DNA of 64,000 nt from Adineta ricciae (lineage: Eukaryota; Rotifera; Eurotatoria; Adinetida; Adinetidae): contig CAJNOJ010000186.1 in NCBI GenBank assembly GCA_905250025.1, positions 62,001-126,000 of the forward strand. Reading direction: 5' to 3'. The position numbers were made by a program, and so were the translations under genes. Below the pieces are notes generated by a model that was given only the letters and a program-made list of their open reading frames with translations, did no database searches and was not told where the DNA came from. This document shows positions 1 through 9,895 of the stretch, in pieces; within the stretch, counting starts at the first letter, position 1, and each line of letters opens with the position of its first letter.

Positions 1-31
1 ACAATTCTAATTATGATTTGTAGATTGATCA

Positions 32-3000
32 ATGGCGAGCTGGACTTTAGAAGAAGTGCTCGAATGGTTGGAAACCAATGGTTTTGAACGGTATACACAA
101 ACTTTTATAAGTAAGTTACTTCGGTTATACTGTCATATTTGACTTCGTTACTATAGATGAAGATATTGACGGCGCAGCATTGCTGGGGTTGTGTGAAGAT
201 GATATTGTGAAATTGCTCGCGACGGTCGACGAAAACGGAAGAAGACGAAATGCAACGCTGAGAACACGACGGAAGTTTTTGGCTAAGTTGGAAGAATGTA
301 AATCGCTTGCCAATGAGAAGCAGAGTCAGCAAAGATTCCAAAATAAGTAATTAACTAATTGATTGATTGCTGATCACTCTCTATAATGTTATCTTTCTCC
401 ACAGCGGAATGGTAAATGGAATATTGCACACAACTATGAGCAACAAGGAACACAGGTACTTAGTAAAATAGAGATTTAAAAGCTTGTTTTTTCCCCCCAA
501 GGCATGAAATATCATTCTGATACTCTAGTTCATTTCCTCAATCCACCGGCAAAACAACTGATGATTCGAAATCATACTCCAAATTACTCATTGTTGATTC
601 GGCAAGTACAACAATGAAGTTTTTTCGGAGTGAATTGATCTGTGAGTATTTAACAAATTATTTATCAACAACCTTTGATGTCAAGTGCGACATCCCCATA
701 ATCACTCTTCCCGTTCCAACGAACGACTTATCCGTTCGACTATTTGGCATGCAACAAAATGTACTAACTGCTTACAGTAATCTCCGATCATTGTTCACTA
801 CAATATGCACTCGAGTTTTCAATGAAGAAAACACAAACCCAAAAGGTTAGTAGATCATCAGTACATTCACAAAGAATCCATGTCGTTTGTTTCATCCTAC
901 AGTAATCAGATGGTCCAAGAATATTTATTGTGATTCAGCTGTTGTTGTCTTGCAAAAAATCTTCCTCGGCAAGCGCATCTTGACTGTATGGGAGAAAACT
1001 AGTCTTCTATCTGGGTACTACATCGTGTATTACCTTTCTGGAAGTCAAGAAGCCAGTGTCATCGAAAACTCCATCGAACATGCTTTAAATCATGAGATAT
1101 CTTTCGTCAAAGATATAATCGTATCGAATGTTCGCGGAAAGTATCAGAGTGAATTGAATGAATTCGTCAATAGCCGGAAAAACGAGCAGCGAACAAGTCA
1201 ACCCATGACTATCATTTCCTATCAGTCTCCATTTCAAACAGATATGAAAATTAGTCTTTTCGGTATGAAAGAAACGGTTCACGTGGTAAAGAAACAGTTA
1301 AAACTACTCGTACATAAACATCAGACAAAAACAACAGTACTCAATCTGGATTCGCAACAGGTAGGATACAATGAAAGCATTGTGACAGTCAATATAATGC
1401 TTCTGGTTTTAGCGTGAATATCTATTGAACAACTGCGGTTCTTCTTTGAAACAAATTGAGTTAAATTATGAAGAAGACAATGTGAAAATACAAATTCGTG
1501 AAGATTCGTTCATTTCGCCTCAATATCTTGTGAAAATCATCAAACAATTGATTCAGTCGATGATTTTTCAAACAGTCAATCTAACTTTTAAATCCCTCGA
1601 AAATGTATTTCACTTGACCGATCAAGATCGTTTACAGTTACATGGCCTAGCCAGAAATCACAACTGTGAAATCGATAATATTCTAGTAGATACGCAAGAA
1701 GAACTTATCAGTTTACCCAAAGGAAAGATTTCAATGAGGTCCGAGAAATCAAGTCAATCCTGCTCGACATTGTTTGTACCAAGAGCTATCTCTATAGCAA
1801 ACAAAACATTAGAAATTCAAAGACCAGATCGTTTCAAAGCTGATGTGATCATACTATCAACTGCCGAGGATTGTGTGCAAAACAAAATCGAACCAAAGGG
1901 TCAGCATGGATACTTTCAAACAAATACAGGTCAGAAGCTTCTCTATCTATCATGGTCGCCTCCTCAAATCAAGCATTACAACAATCAATCAGAAATTCTT
2001 CTGAAGGAGTCGATAGGAACTTTCATATCTCTTTCACTTCGACGACTTGATCAATATTATGCGGACAGTGTGCGAGTAATAGCATACTCCACAAATAAAT
2101 GGGAAAATATCCCACAACGGAAGCAATTCGTTCAGGTTTTTATCGACGAAATGAAATCACAACTTGCAAATGTTGAATTCAAAAATCGCTATTGGAGAAT
2201 TGTGTTTTCTCTCGGCGAAAATCAACGTATTTTATTGAAAACGTTCGCAGATGTTATGTCAAACTCACAAACACAGGATGAGAGCGACGAACAGTTCTCA
2301 TGTCCAATATCGAGTAAGTAAACCTGTTAAACACGCACAAAATTTGCATTCGGCTCGTTATAGCAAACATAATTTCGTTGAAAACATCGAGTGACAACAA
2401 CATTTCCAAATGTCAAAAAGCGATTAGCGATTACATCGAGAAGAATGTTTTCGTCGCAGTGAAAATTAACAAACCATTCGATGAAAATGTTTGGAACCAA
2501 GATATAATTAATGATTATTATAATTATTGCCTGCAAGAATCAATTTTGCCAAGTTTTTCACAGACAGGTTCTTCGTCATGTTTAGAATTGAGTGGACCAA
2601 TCAGAGAAGTTTATCTAGCCAAAGAAAAGTATGAACTTATGTCGAGAATTGCTTATCTCAAAGTGATACCAACGAATCTCGCCGCATCGAAAATGATTCG
2701 AAAACCATTCGAAGAAAAGTCAAGACAAAACAATATCTTTCTTAGCTTTTGTTCTGCAGACGGAATACTGCCGGATATTTTGAATAGTCGTCTCATCGAT
2801 GAAGATTATGCCGTTTTAGTTGATGCATCTGATCACACATCATCTAGTTTTGCTGCTAAAATGGAAAGCGCAGATGTTGTTGTTATTTGCTTCACAGTTA
2901 ATTATTATAAGAATACGCATTGTAGGAATGTACTGCGAACAGCAAAAGAATCATTGAATAAAACGATCGTGCCGGTGGTACTCATACCAAAATCTTCAAA

Positions 3001-4379
3001 TCAAGAGAACAATTGGATGAGATGGATTGAAACAGAGGAATTGTATTACGAAGTGTTCACAGATGAGATTCGATTCAAACTCAACGAAGATTTTGACCTA
3101 AATTATGAAAAATTGTTGGTAGAATTGGTGAGACTTCTCATTATCTGTGAGTTTGAATTGAACATTCCTATTCGTAGCTTCGCTATACCAAACCCGGTGC
3201 ATTTGGTCAGACGTATCCACAACTGAGCAATGTTTCTATCGAAGAATCCTCGCATGACGAGAATGTTAACCATCGCCAGGATACTAGAGTACAGTTAACA
3301 ACAGCAGAGATGCAGGAAAAACAACGAAATTATGAGAAATATATCGAAGAAATTATTCGAAATCAAAGAATTTCAGATGATACAATTGAGAATTTAATCT
3401 ACATTTTAAAAATCATTCTTAAAAAACCAATAAGCCGATCGAATTCTGAAGACTTGAAAGAAGAAGAAGAATCTACTATAGCTAGTGAAGATGAGAAAGC
3501 ATCCGATCTGTCTAGCAGTAATTCAACTATAGAAGATATACAAAGTTGGTCTTCGATACTTGTCTATGCTTTTAAATTTCATTCATTTGCTTTTTATTCA
3601 TAGTAGATCAATCTACACACCTGCAGAGTTTTCTCTCACTAATTAAACGTTGGATAACAAAGGCATCGAATGAGCCAGTAATCCTGGGTAACATCCCGCC
3701 GTTTACGCTGACTGGTGATTATAATGACGCGGAATTTCCGATACCATTACGGGATAAACGCCCATGGTGGGAATTGGAAGATTTAGGAAAAAATTTCCCG
3801 CATTCGAGATCAAAAGAACTGAAATGGCCTCCTGAGCCTATAATAGTTGGATCGTGGTTCAGTTCTGATGAAGCCCATGAGTACTTTGAAAGCATAACTG
3901 ACGTAGAAATTCAGTTTCCAAGGCCAAAGGAGAAAAAATTAGAAGGTTCAGGTACCGACGAACATCCACACAAGAATGACACAGTTAAAGCAATTTCGCC
4001 CAGAAAATATATGAAGTTTGACACTTCTATAAAGGATCACGTTTCAGTTTGGAACACTGCACCGCGCGACATAGATTTCTTAAAGGAATACGAAAGACGA
4101 ACCAAAGGATCGACGACTAACTTACCTGAAGACATTGAAGAAAGATGGAATCATTACTGGCCAGAGTACCATAAAAGTATACAAAAGCTGGTCCGGGGCA
4201 AAGTTGAAGCACAATCATTGCAAGGGGCTGCACTAAGAAAGCGTGAAATACTCAATGATCCTGGTCATAGAGTATGGAGGGATGGAACAAGAAATCGTGG
4301 TTGCCCACAGTTCGTTAAACAGATGATACGGAATGCAAAGAAATGGGAGAAGTTTTTAAAAGCGCAAAAAGATCAATAA
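32..4379 (+). CDS. SAM / KH-like / macro-like / TIR protein, copy A1
   Basis: Nine-exon model: 32-110, 157-346, 405-455, 529-845, 903-1360, 1413-2313, 2364-3127, 3178-3544, 3607-4379. It sums to 3900 nt, giving about 1299 aa with no internal stop. All introns are 46-74 bp with GT/AG ends; the last donor is least certain. Residues 1-75 form a SAM domain (begins MASWTLEEVLEWLE, later DIDGAALLGLCEDDI). Next come KH-like repeats with the motif LFGMxxxV, then a degenerate macro-like domain around genomic 1780-2270, another KH-like unit, and a TIR at about aa 783-920 (IFLSFCSADG, VVVICFTVNYY). The C-terminal 380 aa are acidic or charged and unidentified. In the TIR the catalytic-Glu position of the C-x-x-E-A motif is Val (about aa 854, genomic 2929), so NADase activity is doubtful. 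The order resembles PARP14 with TIR in place of ART (inference). The minus-strand paralogue at 21580-26020 independently supports joining the exons. Confidence 0.82.
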
Positions 4380-4436
4380 ACGAAAACTAATCTTTTTCTA
4401 ACTTTTATATTATGAATTGTGAATTTTAGAAAACAA

Positions 4437-4448
4437 ACTTATTTTTAG
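4437..4448 (+). promoter_or_regulatory. Candidate (trans-)splice acceptor before the ARM-like/TIR gene
   Basis: A T-rich tract ending in TAG lies 16 nt before the ATG at 4465, only 85 nt after the stop of the preceding gene. It is conserved in the other copy (TAG at 31276-31278). It could accept a spliced leader, since SL trans-splicing is reported in bdelloid rotifers, or a 5' UTR intron. Confidence 0.35.
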
Positions 4449-4464
4449 ATAAAAATATCTGCAT

Positions 4465-6902
4465 ATGGATTCACCATTGCAACTAAATAACAATACGATC
4501 AGTCAACTGTCCAAGCGCAATTCAATTGCTGGTTTAGTCGAATTCTTCGATAGTATTGTTTCATTTCTGAATAACAATACTTGTGAACCCGCAATCGCTT
4601 TGCGTAAACTAACCTCAGTATGCGATGAATTATTCGCCGTTCGTGTCCTAGGTCCATTTGATAACCCAACTATCATGCAACATAACTTTTTCATTCTACT
4701 CAGTCGGACATTTACCATGCTGTTTACAAAAATGACATTGGTTCCTTTAACACCGACAGATGAGCAATGCTTGGAATCAATAAGCATATTTATTACCAAT
4801 TTATGTTCACTGAAGAATAAAGCTGTACATTGCTTCTACGCAGACTATACGGAAGAACGCGATGGAAAAATCAGTCAACCGGTGGACCCGATGTCGTACG
4901 ATAAGATCTTTTTTACTAGTAAATTCATGGCGAAATATATCCGAATGGTAGAAAATGACATCTCTAATAAAGAATACTCAGCCTATCATATTAAATACAA
5001 AATAACCGATCGTTTACTTCGTCTCTGGATAAAACTACGGAGTCCAAATTATAGAGCTGCTCTCGATGCTGTGATAAAGTGTTTAATGTCGGAACATTAC
5101 CTTAAAGTGTACAAGGCCATCGATCTTCGCAACCCGACGCTGACTCCAAAACAATCATTGCTTTTGTATCAATGTCCGAAATTCATCCGGTTAATGTCTG
5201 ACACCCGACAGGGAGAGATATCACATAAACTATGTGAAAAACTTATCAAAGACACCTATGAAATACTTCACAAGCATCTAAATACCATTTTAGAAGGTGA
5301 ATTAGAATTAGTTAAGATGATTGACTACCAACGAAGCAGAAACGGTGAGAGATGAATGATCAATCCGATCACAACGAAATTCATTTTGGAATTCATTTTA
5401 GAGTCGGATAGGCAAGTTTTGAAGAAGTATTTTTTATCAAATACAAAAGGCGCGAAAACACCTGCTGTTGCTTGGAATATCGAACTATTGAATTACTTTG
5501 CTTTGACTCCAACAACGGGAATACGAGGCTGTTTCCAGACACGTACATCATGATGTTGTTTAGAATCTTGTCATTTCTCGTCTTCTTTCTCTAGATTACG
5601 ATCATAACGAATCGATGGTTGATCAAGTGCTTGCTATCATAAGTAGAGATTATCTGATTTACAGTGTTCAATTCAACAGTCTACCATTTCATTGTGATGT
5701 TGCTCTTGTCTCATACTCACTTGTAATGCTATACAATTTAACATTCGACGAAGCAATCCATAAACATCTAAAAAGCAAGAAACCATTCAATACTCTTAAA
5801 CGTTTGCACGCAGCAAAAGACAAAATTATTCGATTCACCTCTCGAACCTTAGCGGCGATTTTACAAAAGGAGAAAATTGACGAAATCGATAGTCCCTCCA
5901 AAATTGCAAAATCCTATCTGTACATGATCGAGAACACTCTCGATAATATAGACCTGATGTTCCATGGAATCAAACTTGACGGAGTGTTGACTAATTTGGA
6001 AAGTATGATGTACCAAAATGAATTGTAATTATTTGTATCTCTGAACTATTTCAGCGGTTGTTCTCAACGATGAAGTTAAAGAAGAAATCGTCAATGAAGA
6101 TGGAATCGATCTGCTAGAAGATATCGTATGTCATGATGCTTTCGATTACGATAGCCTTCGCGCGCCTGCTGCTCGGATTATTGAAAGTCTTTCATTTGAA
6201 CTCAAAGCACCTTCGAAGATTCTTGATAGCGATCGTCTATTAGCAGAGATCAATGAATTTTCATGTGATGCAAACGCTGAGAAGCAGTCGATAGCAAAGT
6301 ACATTCAGTGGAATATCGAAGGTCAAAAACTCTTCCAAGCGAGGCGCGTATCGGATGAAGAAAGTCGCGAAAAATACGGAATCAAGGAAACCAAAAGAGC
6401 ATTCGATATCACAAAAGCTATTTATCAATACATTCGAGGCGATTATGTGTACACCTTAGATGGCCAGAGAGAACGAAACAAAATCAACATTCACATTAGT
6501 TACAATGCTAAAAGTAAAAAAGATCAAGAAATGTTCAATAACATTTACAATTACTTGAAAAAGATCGAGCTCTACAATATATCATTCAATACAATGACGG
6601 AGCAACGCCCCGATCCAGAAAAATTGGCTAACGACATTGAAGAAGCGTCCATCGTGATCCTGTGTTTGTCAAATGAATACGGACATTCGAATGCATGTCG
6701 AATCGAAGCTATCTATGCTTCTCGGAGAAACCGAAAAATTATTGCGATTCTAGTTCACGGAGAAAGTATCAAATCGAAGTGGTTGCTCAACATCATAGAA
6801 GGCAAACCTTTTATTGATTTTACTACTGAATTTAGCTTATCTTGCGATAGACTGATGGATACAATCAATCATGAGTATGAAAATATTTTCCGGAATGAAT
6901 AA
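4465..6902 (+). CDS. ARM-like / TIR protein, copy A1
   Basis: Exons 4465-5344, 5402-5542, 5595-6002 and 6055-6902 sum to 2277 nt, giving 758 aa. The introns are 57, 52 and 52 bp. The first about 600 aa are all-helical and leucine-rich with repeated helix pairs (for example 'AVHCFYADYTEERDG' in one loop), like an armadillo/HEAT solenoid. I infer this fold and did not match a named family. A TIR follows at about aa 618-745 (INIHISYNAKSKKDQ, ASIVILCLSNEYG). It keeps the C-x-x-E-A motif (ACRIEAIYA; Glu about aa 694, genomic 6705), the NAD-cleaving Glu of SARM1-type TIRs. It starts 85 bp after the SAM/TIR gene on the same strand, and a poly(A) signal AATAAA sits at 6943-6948. Together with its neighbour it covers the ARM, SAM and TIR parts of SARM1, split over two genes. 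Confidence 0.8.
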
Positions 6903-6942
6903 ACAGTTTGATTGAAGATTGTTTAACACTAAAAACTATCGA

Positions 6943-6948
6943 ATAAAG
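6943..6948 (+). terminator. Poly(A) signal AATAAA
   Basis: An AATAAA lies 41 nt after the ARM-like/TIR stop codon and is conserved at 33754-33759 in the second copy. It separates this gene from the ART-TPR gene that starts at 7037. Confidence 0.6.
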
Positions 6949-6982
6949 TCTCTCTTTTTTAGTTTGATTTACTTATGATAGA

Positions 6983-6996
6983 TATTCTCGTTGTAG
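6983..6996 (+). promoter_or_regulatory. Candidate splice acceptor before the ART-TPR gene
   Basis: A pyrimidine-rich run ending in TTGTAG stands 40 nt before the ATG at 7037. The same site is found in the other copy (TAG at 33788-33790), although bases around it differ by indels. The intergenic space is only 134 nt, so an operon-like, trans-spliced arrangement is possible. Confidence 0.3.
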
Positions 6997-7036
6997 ATAA
7001 TTACAAATGAAAGTGTTCTGACGTGTGAAAAGTAAA

Positions 7037-9034
7037 ATGGCATCCTTCACATCACCGAAAATTATCGAAAATTGCGTTATTCTTTGGTTAGATGACAATC
7101 GGAACTTTTCCACCGAGGATAATAAAGATTCGATTGCTCAATTTCGAAGCATTGTCAACGCCGTCGAAACTTTCAAAGACATCGACTCATGCCGTCAACG
7201 TCTCACTCAACTGAAAAATGAAAAAGTTTTCTTCGTCGTGTCCGATACTTTACTAAACGAAATCGCTGCTTTCGAAGACAACTTCGTTCAACTGTCTTCC
7301 ATTTATGTCTTCTGCAGCAACTCAGCAGTACGCACTGATAAAATCAAATCGTTCAGAAAAGGAAGAGGCATTTTCACGAACATGACACATCTTTGTAACG
7401 AATTGAAAACGGACGTTCGGCGAGTGGAGAAGAACTTACTGTGCGGTGATACAATCTCACCATCGGCTAACTTAACTGATAACGACCTTCCACCGTCGTT
7501 TATGTATTGTCAAGTATTGAAGGAGAATTTCTTCAAGTTGGAAGACGACTCAGATGCCAAGAGAAAATTTATCGAATACTGCAAATCACAATATGTAGGA
7601 AATATATCGGAAATGAAATACATCGAAGATTTTCAAGCAACCTACGATCGTGAATCTGAGAAAAAATCGCCGATTTGGTGGTATACTAATCAATGTTTTC
7701 TATATCAAATGCTCAATCGTGCATTACGATTGCTGGATATCGAAGTTTTAATGCACATCAACTTCTATATTCGAGATCTTCACGAGCAAATCAAGCGAAG
7801 ACACAAACATCCAAGAGAAGCACTGCCGCCAGTCGTTTATCGAGGACAAGGCTTGTCGAAGTCTGATTTCGACAAGCTAAAGACGAACAGTTTGCAATCT
7901 TTTAATAATTTTCTCTCCACAACAACCAAACAACCCAAGGCAGTGGAATTTGTACGATATGCACTACACAATCCTGATTATCCCGACTCGATTGGGATTC
8001 TATGGGAAATACCGATTGCTTCTTCGGTTTCATCTGTTCCTTTCACTCTGGTCGAGGATATTACTGCCATCAAGGAAGAATGTGAAGTTCTTTTCTCCAT
8101 CGGTGCTGTTTTTCGTATTAAAAGTAAAGAACAAGAGAAAATTGAAGAACTTAGCTTGTGGCGAATAAAACTGGCTTTGACAGAAGATCGCGACTCATCA
8201 TTGACACGCCTCACAGATCATATTCGGAGATCATTGGGTTCTGGAACTGGTTGGCGTCCATTGGGTCAACTAATGATTAAAATGGGTCATTTCAGCAAAG
8301 CAAAAGAAATTTACGAGAAGTTAATTATTGGTGTTGCGCCTGAAGATAAATTAGAATTCATTTTTCTCCACAATCAACTTGGTCATGTTGAAAAACAAAT
8401 GGGTAACCTAACCGAGGCATTCGAACATTATCAAAAGGCGATCAACTGTAGTAAAGGATATTTGTCGCCACACGACTCTCAACTATCCAGTATATATTCG
8501 AACATTGGTGTCATTTCGAAAAAACTTAAACGATTCGATGAAGCATTGACATATTTTAATCTTGTTCTCGAAATCGACCGTTCTACATCGGATCCTAACC
8601 GATTAGAGATTGCTGTCGATTACAATAACATCGGCTCGGTACTGGACGACCAAGGCAAATATGCCGAAGCTCTCAACAATTATGAAAAAGCACTAGAAAT
8701 CAAGTTAGCCCATTTGCAACCTGATCATCCATCTTTAGCCAATAATTACAGCAACATAGGTGTCATCCATAGAAAAATGGGTGATTGTTCAACGGCGTTG
8801 TCATTTTATGAAAAGGCTCTTGCTATTCAAAAAAAAACTTTACAGCCCAATCATTCTGCATTCATCACCACATATAGTAATATGGTATCTGCGTTACACA
8901 GTCTCAATAGAATAGATGAAGCAATTAAGTGTGCAACCGAGGCTGCAAACATCGCTAAGGAAGCACTTGGAACAGCTCATCCCGAAACGAAACGGCGAAA
9001 AGATATTTTAGATAAACTAGAAAAGAAACAATGA
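7037..9034 (+). CDS. ART-TPR protein (R-S-ExE ADP-ribosyltransferase + TPRs), copy A1
   Basis: Intronless ORF of 665 aa. I chose ATG 7037 because the 12 nt upstream that stay open begin with GTG and the other copy starts at the equivalent ATG. Residues 1-140 look like an alpha/beta receiver-like domain (VILWLDDN, VFFVVSDTLL, IYVFCSNS) seen at the N-terminus of many rotifer ART-TPR proteins. The ART domain at about aa 265-375 has the arginine-specific R-S-ExE triad: Arg269 (VVYRGQG), Ser294 (FLSTTT) and Glu348-x-Glu350 (EECEVLF). Six TPR-like helix pairs of kinesin-light-chain type follow from about aa 410 (YNNIGSVLDDQGKYAEAL). Expected activity is mono-ADP-ribosylation from NAD+; with no signal peptide it should be cytosolic. 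The target is unknown. Confidence 0.88.
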   Translation: MASFTSPKIIENCVILWLDDNRNFSTEDNKDSIAQFRSIVNAVETFKDIDSCRQRLTQLKNEKVFFVVSDTLLNEIAAFEDNFVQLSSIYVFCSNSAVRTDKIKSFRKGRGIFTNMTHLCNELKTDVRRVEKNLLCGDTISPSANLTDNDLPPSFMYCQVLKENFFKLEDDSDAKRKFIEYCKSQYVGNISEMKYIEDFQATYDRESEKKSPIWWYTNQCFLYQMLNRALRLLDIEVLMHINFYIRDLHEQIKRRHKHPREALPPVVYRGQGLSKSDFDKLKTNSLQSFNNFLSTTTKQPKAVEFVRYALHNPDYPDSIGILWEIPIASSVSSVPFTLVEDITAIKEECEVLFSIGAVFRIKSKEQEKIEELSLWRIKLALTEDRDSSLTRLTDHIRRSLGSGTGWRPLGQLMIKMGHFSKAKEIYEKLIIGVAPEDKLEFIFLHNQLGHVEKQMGNLTEAFEHYQKAINCSKGYLSPHDSQLSSIYSNIGVISKKLKRFDEALTYFNLVLEIDRSTSDPNRLEIAVDYNNIGSVLDDQGKYAEALNNYEKALEIKLAHLQPDHPSLANNYSNIGVIHRKMGDCSTALSFYEKALAIQKKTLQPNHSAFITTYSNMVSALHSLNRIDEAIKCATEAANIAKEALGTAHPETKRRKDILDKLEKKQ

Positions 9035-9328
9035 TGATATGTTCCAAACAGTGCGCATACGAAACCTAAGATACTGTATTCATTTTTCCATTTAATTAAA
9101 GAGAAGGATCAAGTTGAATTCAGCATTTAATCTTCCGATGTATTTTTCATGAGAAGAAAAAACGATTAGTTGTTCTATTCTTATAAAAGGCAATACTAAT
9201 ACCTTCAAGCTTCAGATAGAAGAAAACGAAACGCAGGTAGGTACGTTCCCTAGATTAGAATGCTATGCATTTTATATAAGATCAGGATATTTTGATTTAC
9301 TTGAATTCATTTCTCTTCATAGAGAGCG
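9035..9328. other. Intergenic / 5' UTR with probable leader intron
   Basis: 294 nt without a gene. A donor-like GTAGGTACG (9236 on) and an acceptor-like TTCATAG ending at 9321, just before the ATG at 9329, suggest a 5' UTR intron for the secreted-protein gene. The same sites occur in the other copy. Confidence 0.4.
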
Positions 9329-9711
9329 ATGTCTGCACATGACTCGATTTTCGTATTCATACTATATATGAACTGCATTGGGCAACTGTTTGGACAGGTT
9401 GCCACGAATAATTCACCTCAATACCACTCAGTCATACCACGCAATAATCTTACATCTACTCAAAAGAATGATATATTCAAATCTCTGGCGAAATACGAAT
9501 CCCAATATAATGCCAATGAATCTATGATCAAGCAAAGTTACACATGGACATACGGAACTTATCATACGGTTTATAAAGGCAATACAGTTCATCGAACACG
9601 CAATGCAGCTGAGTATGCAGTTAATTTATTCGACAGTGGTAATGTTACAATGGAGAAGCGCGGATTTGACGTCCTACGCAAACTTCTGTCCTTACAAGAC
9701 ACCAATTCAAG
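9329..9711 (+). CDS. Secreted alpha-helical protein, 5' fragment cut at contig end
   Basis: The first 127 codons of the gene that is longer at 36119-38374. It begins with a hydrophobic signal-peptide-like stretch (FVFILYMNCIGQLFGQ) and then several N-x-S/T sites. It differs from the other copy by only a few bases. The frame runs straight into the N at 9712, beyond which the sequence is U2 snRNA, so the truncation is an assembly break and not a biological one. Function is discussed at the longer copy. Confidence 0.8.
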
Positions 9712-9712
9712 N
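9712..9712. other. Single-N contig join
   Basis: The sequence left of the N is protein-coding; the sequence right of it starts inside U2 snRNA. The two sides do not belong together, because the other copy continues into the secreted-protein gene at this point. Confidence 0.9.
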
Positions 9713-9895
9713 GGCCTTTTCGGCTAAGATCAAAGGGTAGTATCTGTTCTCGTCGGTTTGAAAGCCGGCGCTGGTCCCATCGGGGCCAGGCTCTTTCAAG
9801 CGGATTTTTGGACATAGGCCAGGATCACCCGAGTTCACTCGGACCTGTGCCACAGATCGTCTCGACACTGCAGTGCCGTTGAGTTCGGTCCACTC
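9713..9895 (+). ncRNA. U2: U2 spliceosomal snRNA (5' end missing)
   Basis: The sequence opens with GGCCTTTTCGGCTAAGATCA, matching the 5' domain of U2, followed by the branch-point-binding GTAGTATCTGTTCT. A stem IIa (TCGGTTTGAAAGCCGG) and a second hairpin (GGTCCCATCGGGGCC) follow. The Sm site ATTTTTGG is near 9812. Stem III (CCGAGTTCACTCGG) and the stem-loop IV motif ACTGCAGTGCC inside CTCGAC/GTTGAG complete the 3' domain. About the first ten nucleotides of a normal U2 are lost at the N. The 3' end is set by stem IV and is approximate. Confidence 0.92.

Larger units (their letters stand above)
1..9711. repeat. Segmental copy A1 (homologous to 26842-36501)
   Basis: The whole stretch is collinear with 26842-36501: same genes, order, strand and introns, with scattered substitutions and small indels. 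Both copies end at the same base of the secreted-protein gene, each followed by a single N (9712 and 36502). Identical break points suggest two haplotypes whose contigs stop where an assembly graph merges them. A true duplication is the alternative. Confidence 0.9.

Noticed and set aside
3224-3226. TGA as the end of the SAM/TIR gene
   Set aside because: A 50-bp GT/AG intron (3128-3177) removes this frame and continues in frame through 3607-4379; the minus paralogue has the same continuing C-terminus.
5346-5360. Separate gene starting at 5356
   Set aside because: The TGA before it lies in a 57-bp intron. The four exons sum to a multiple of three and are conserved in the second copy.
7025-7036. 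Upstream extension of ART-TPR copy A1 by four codons
   Set aside because: It begins with GTG and not ATG, and the other haplotype does not keep it; ATG 7037 is conserved.
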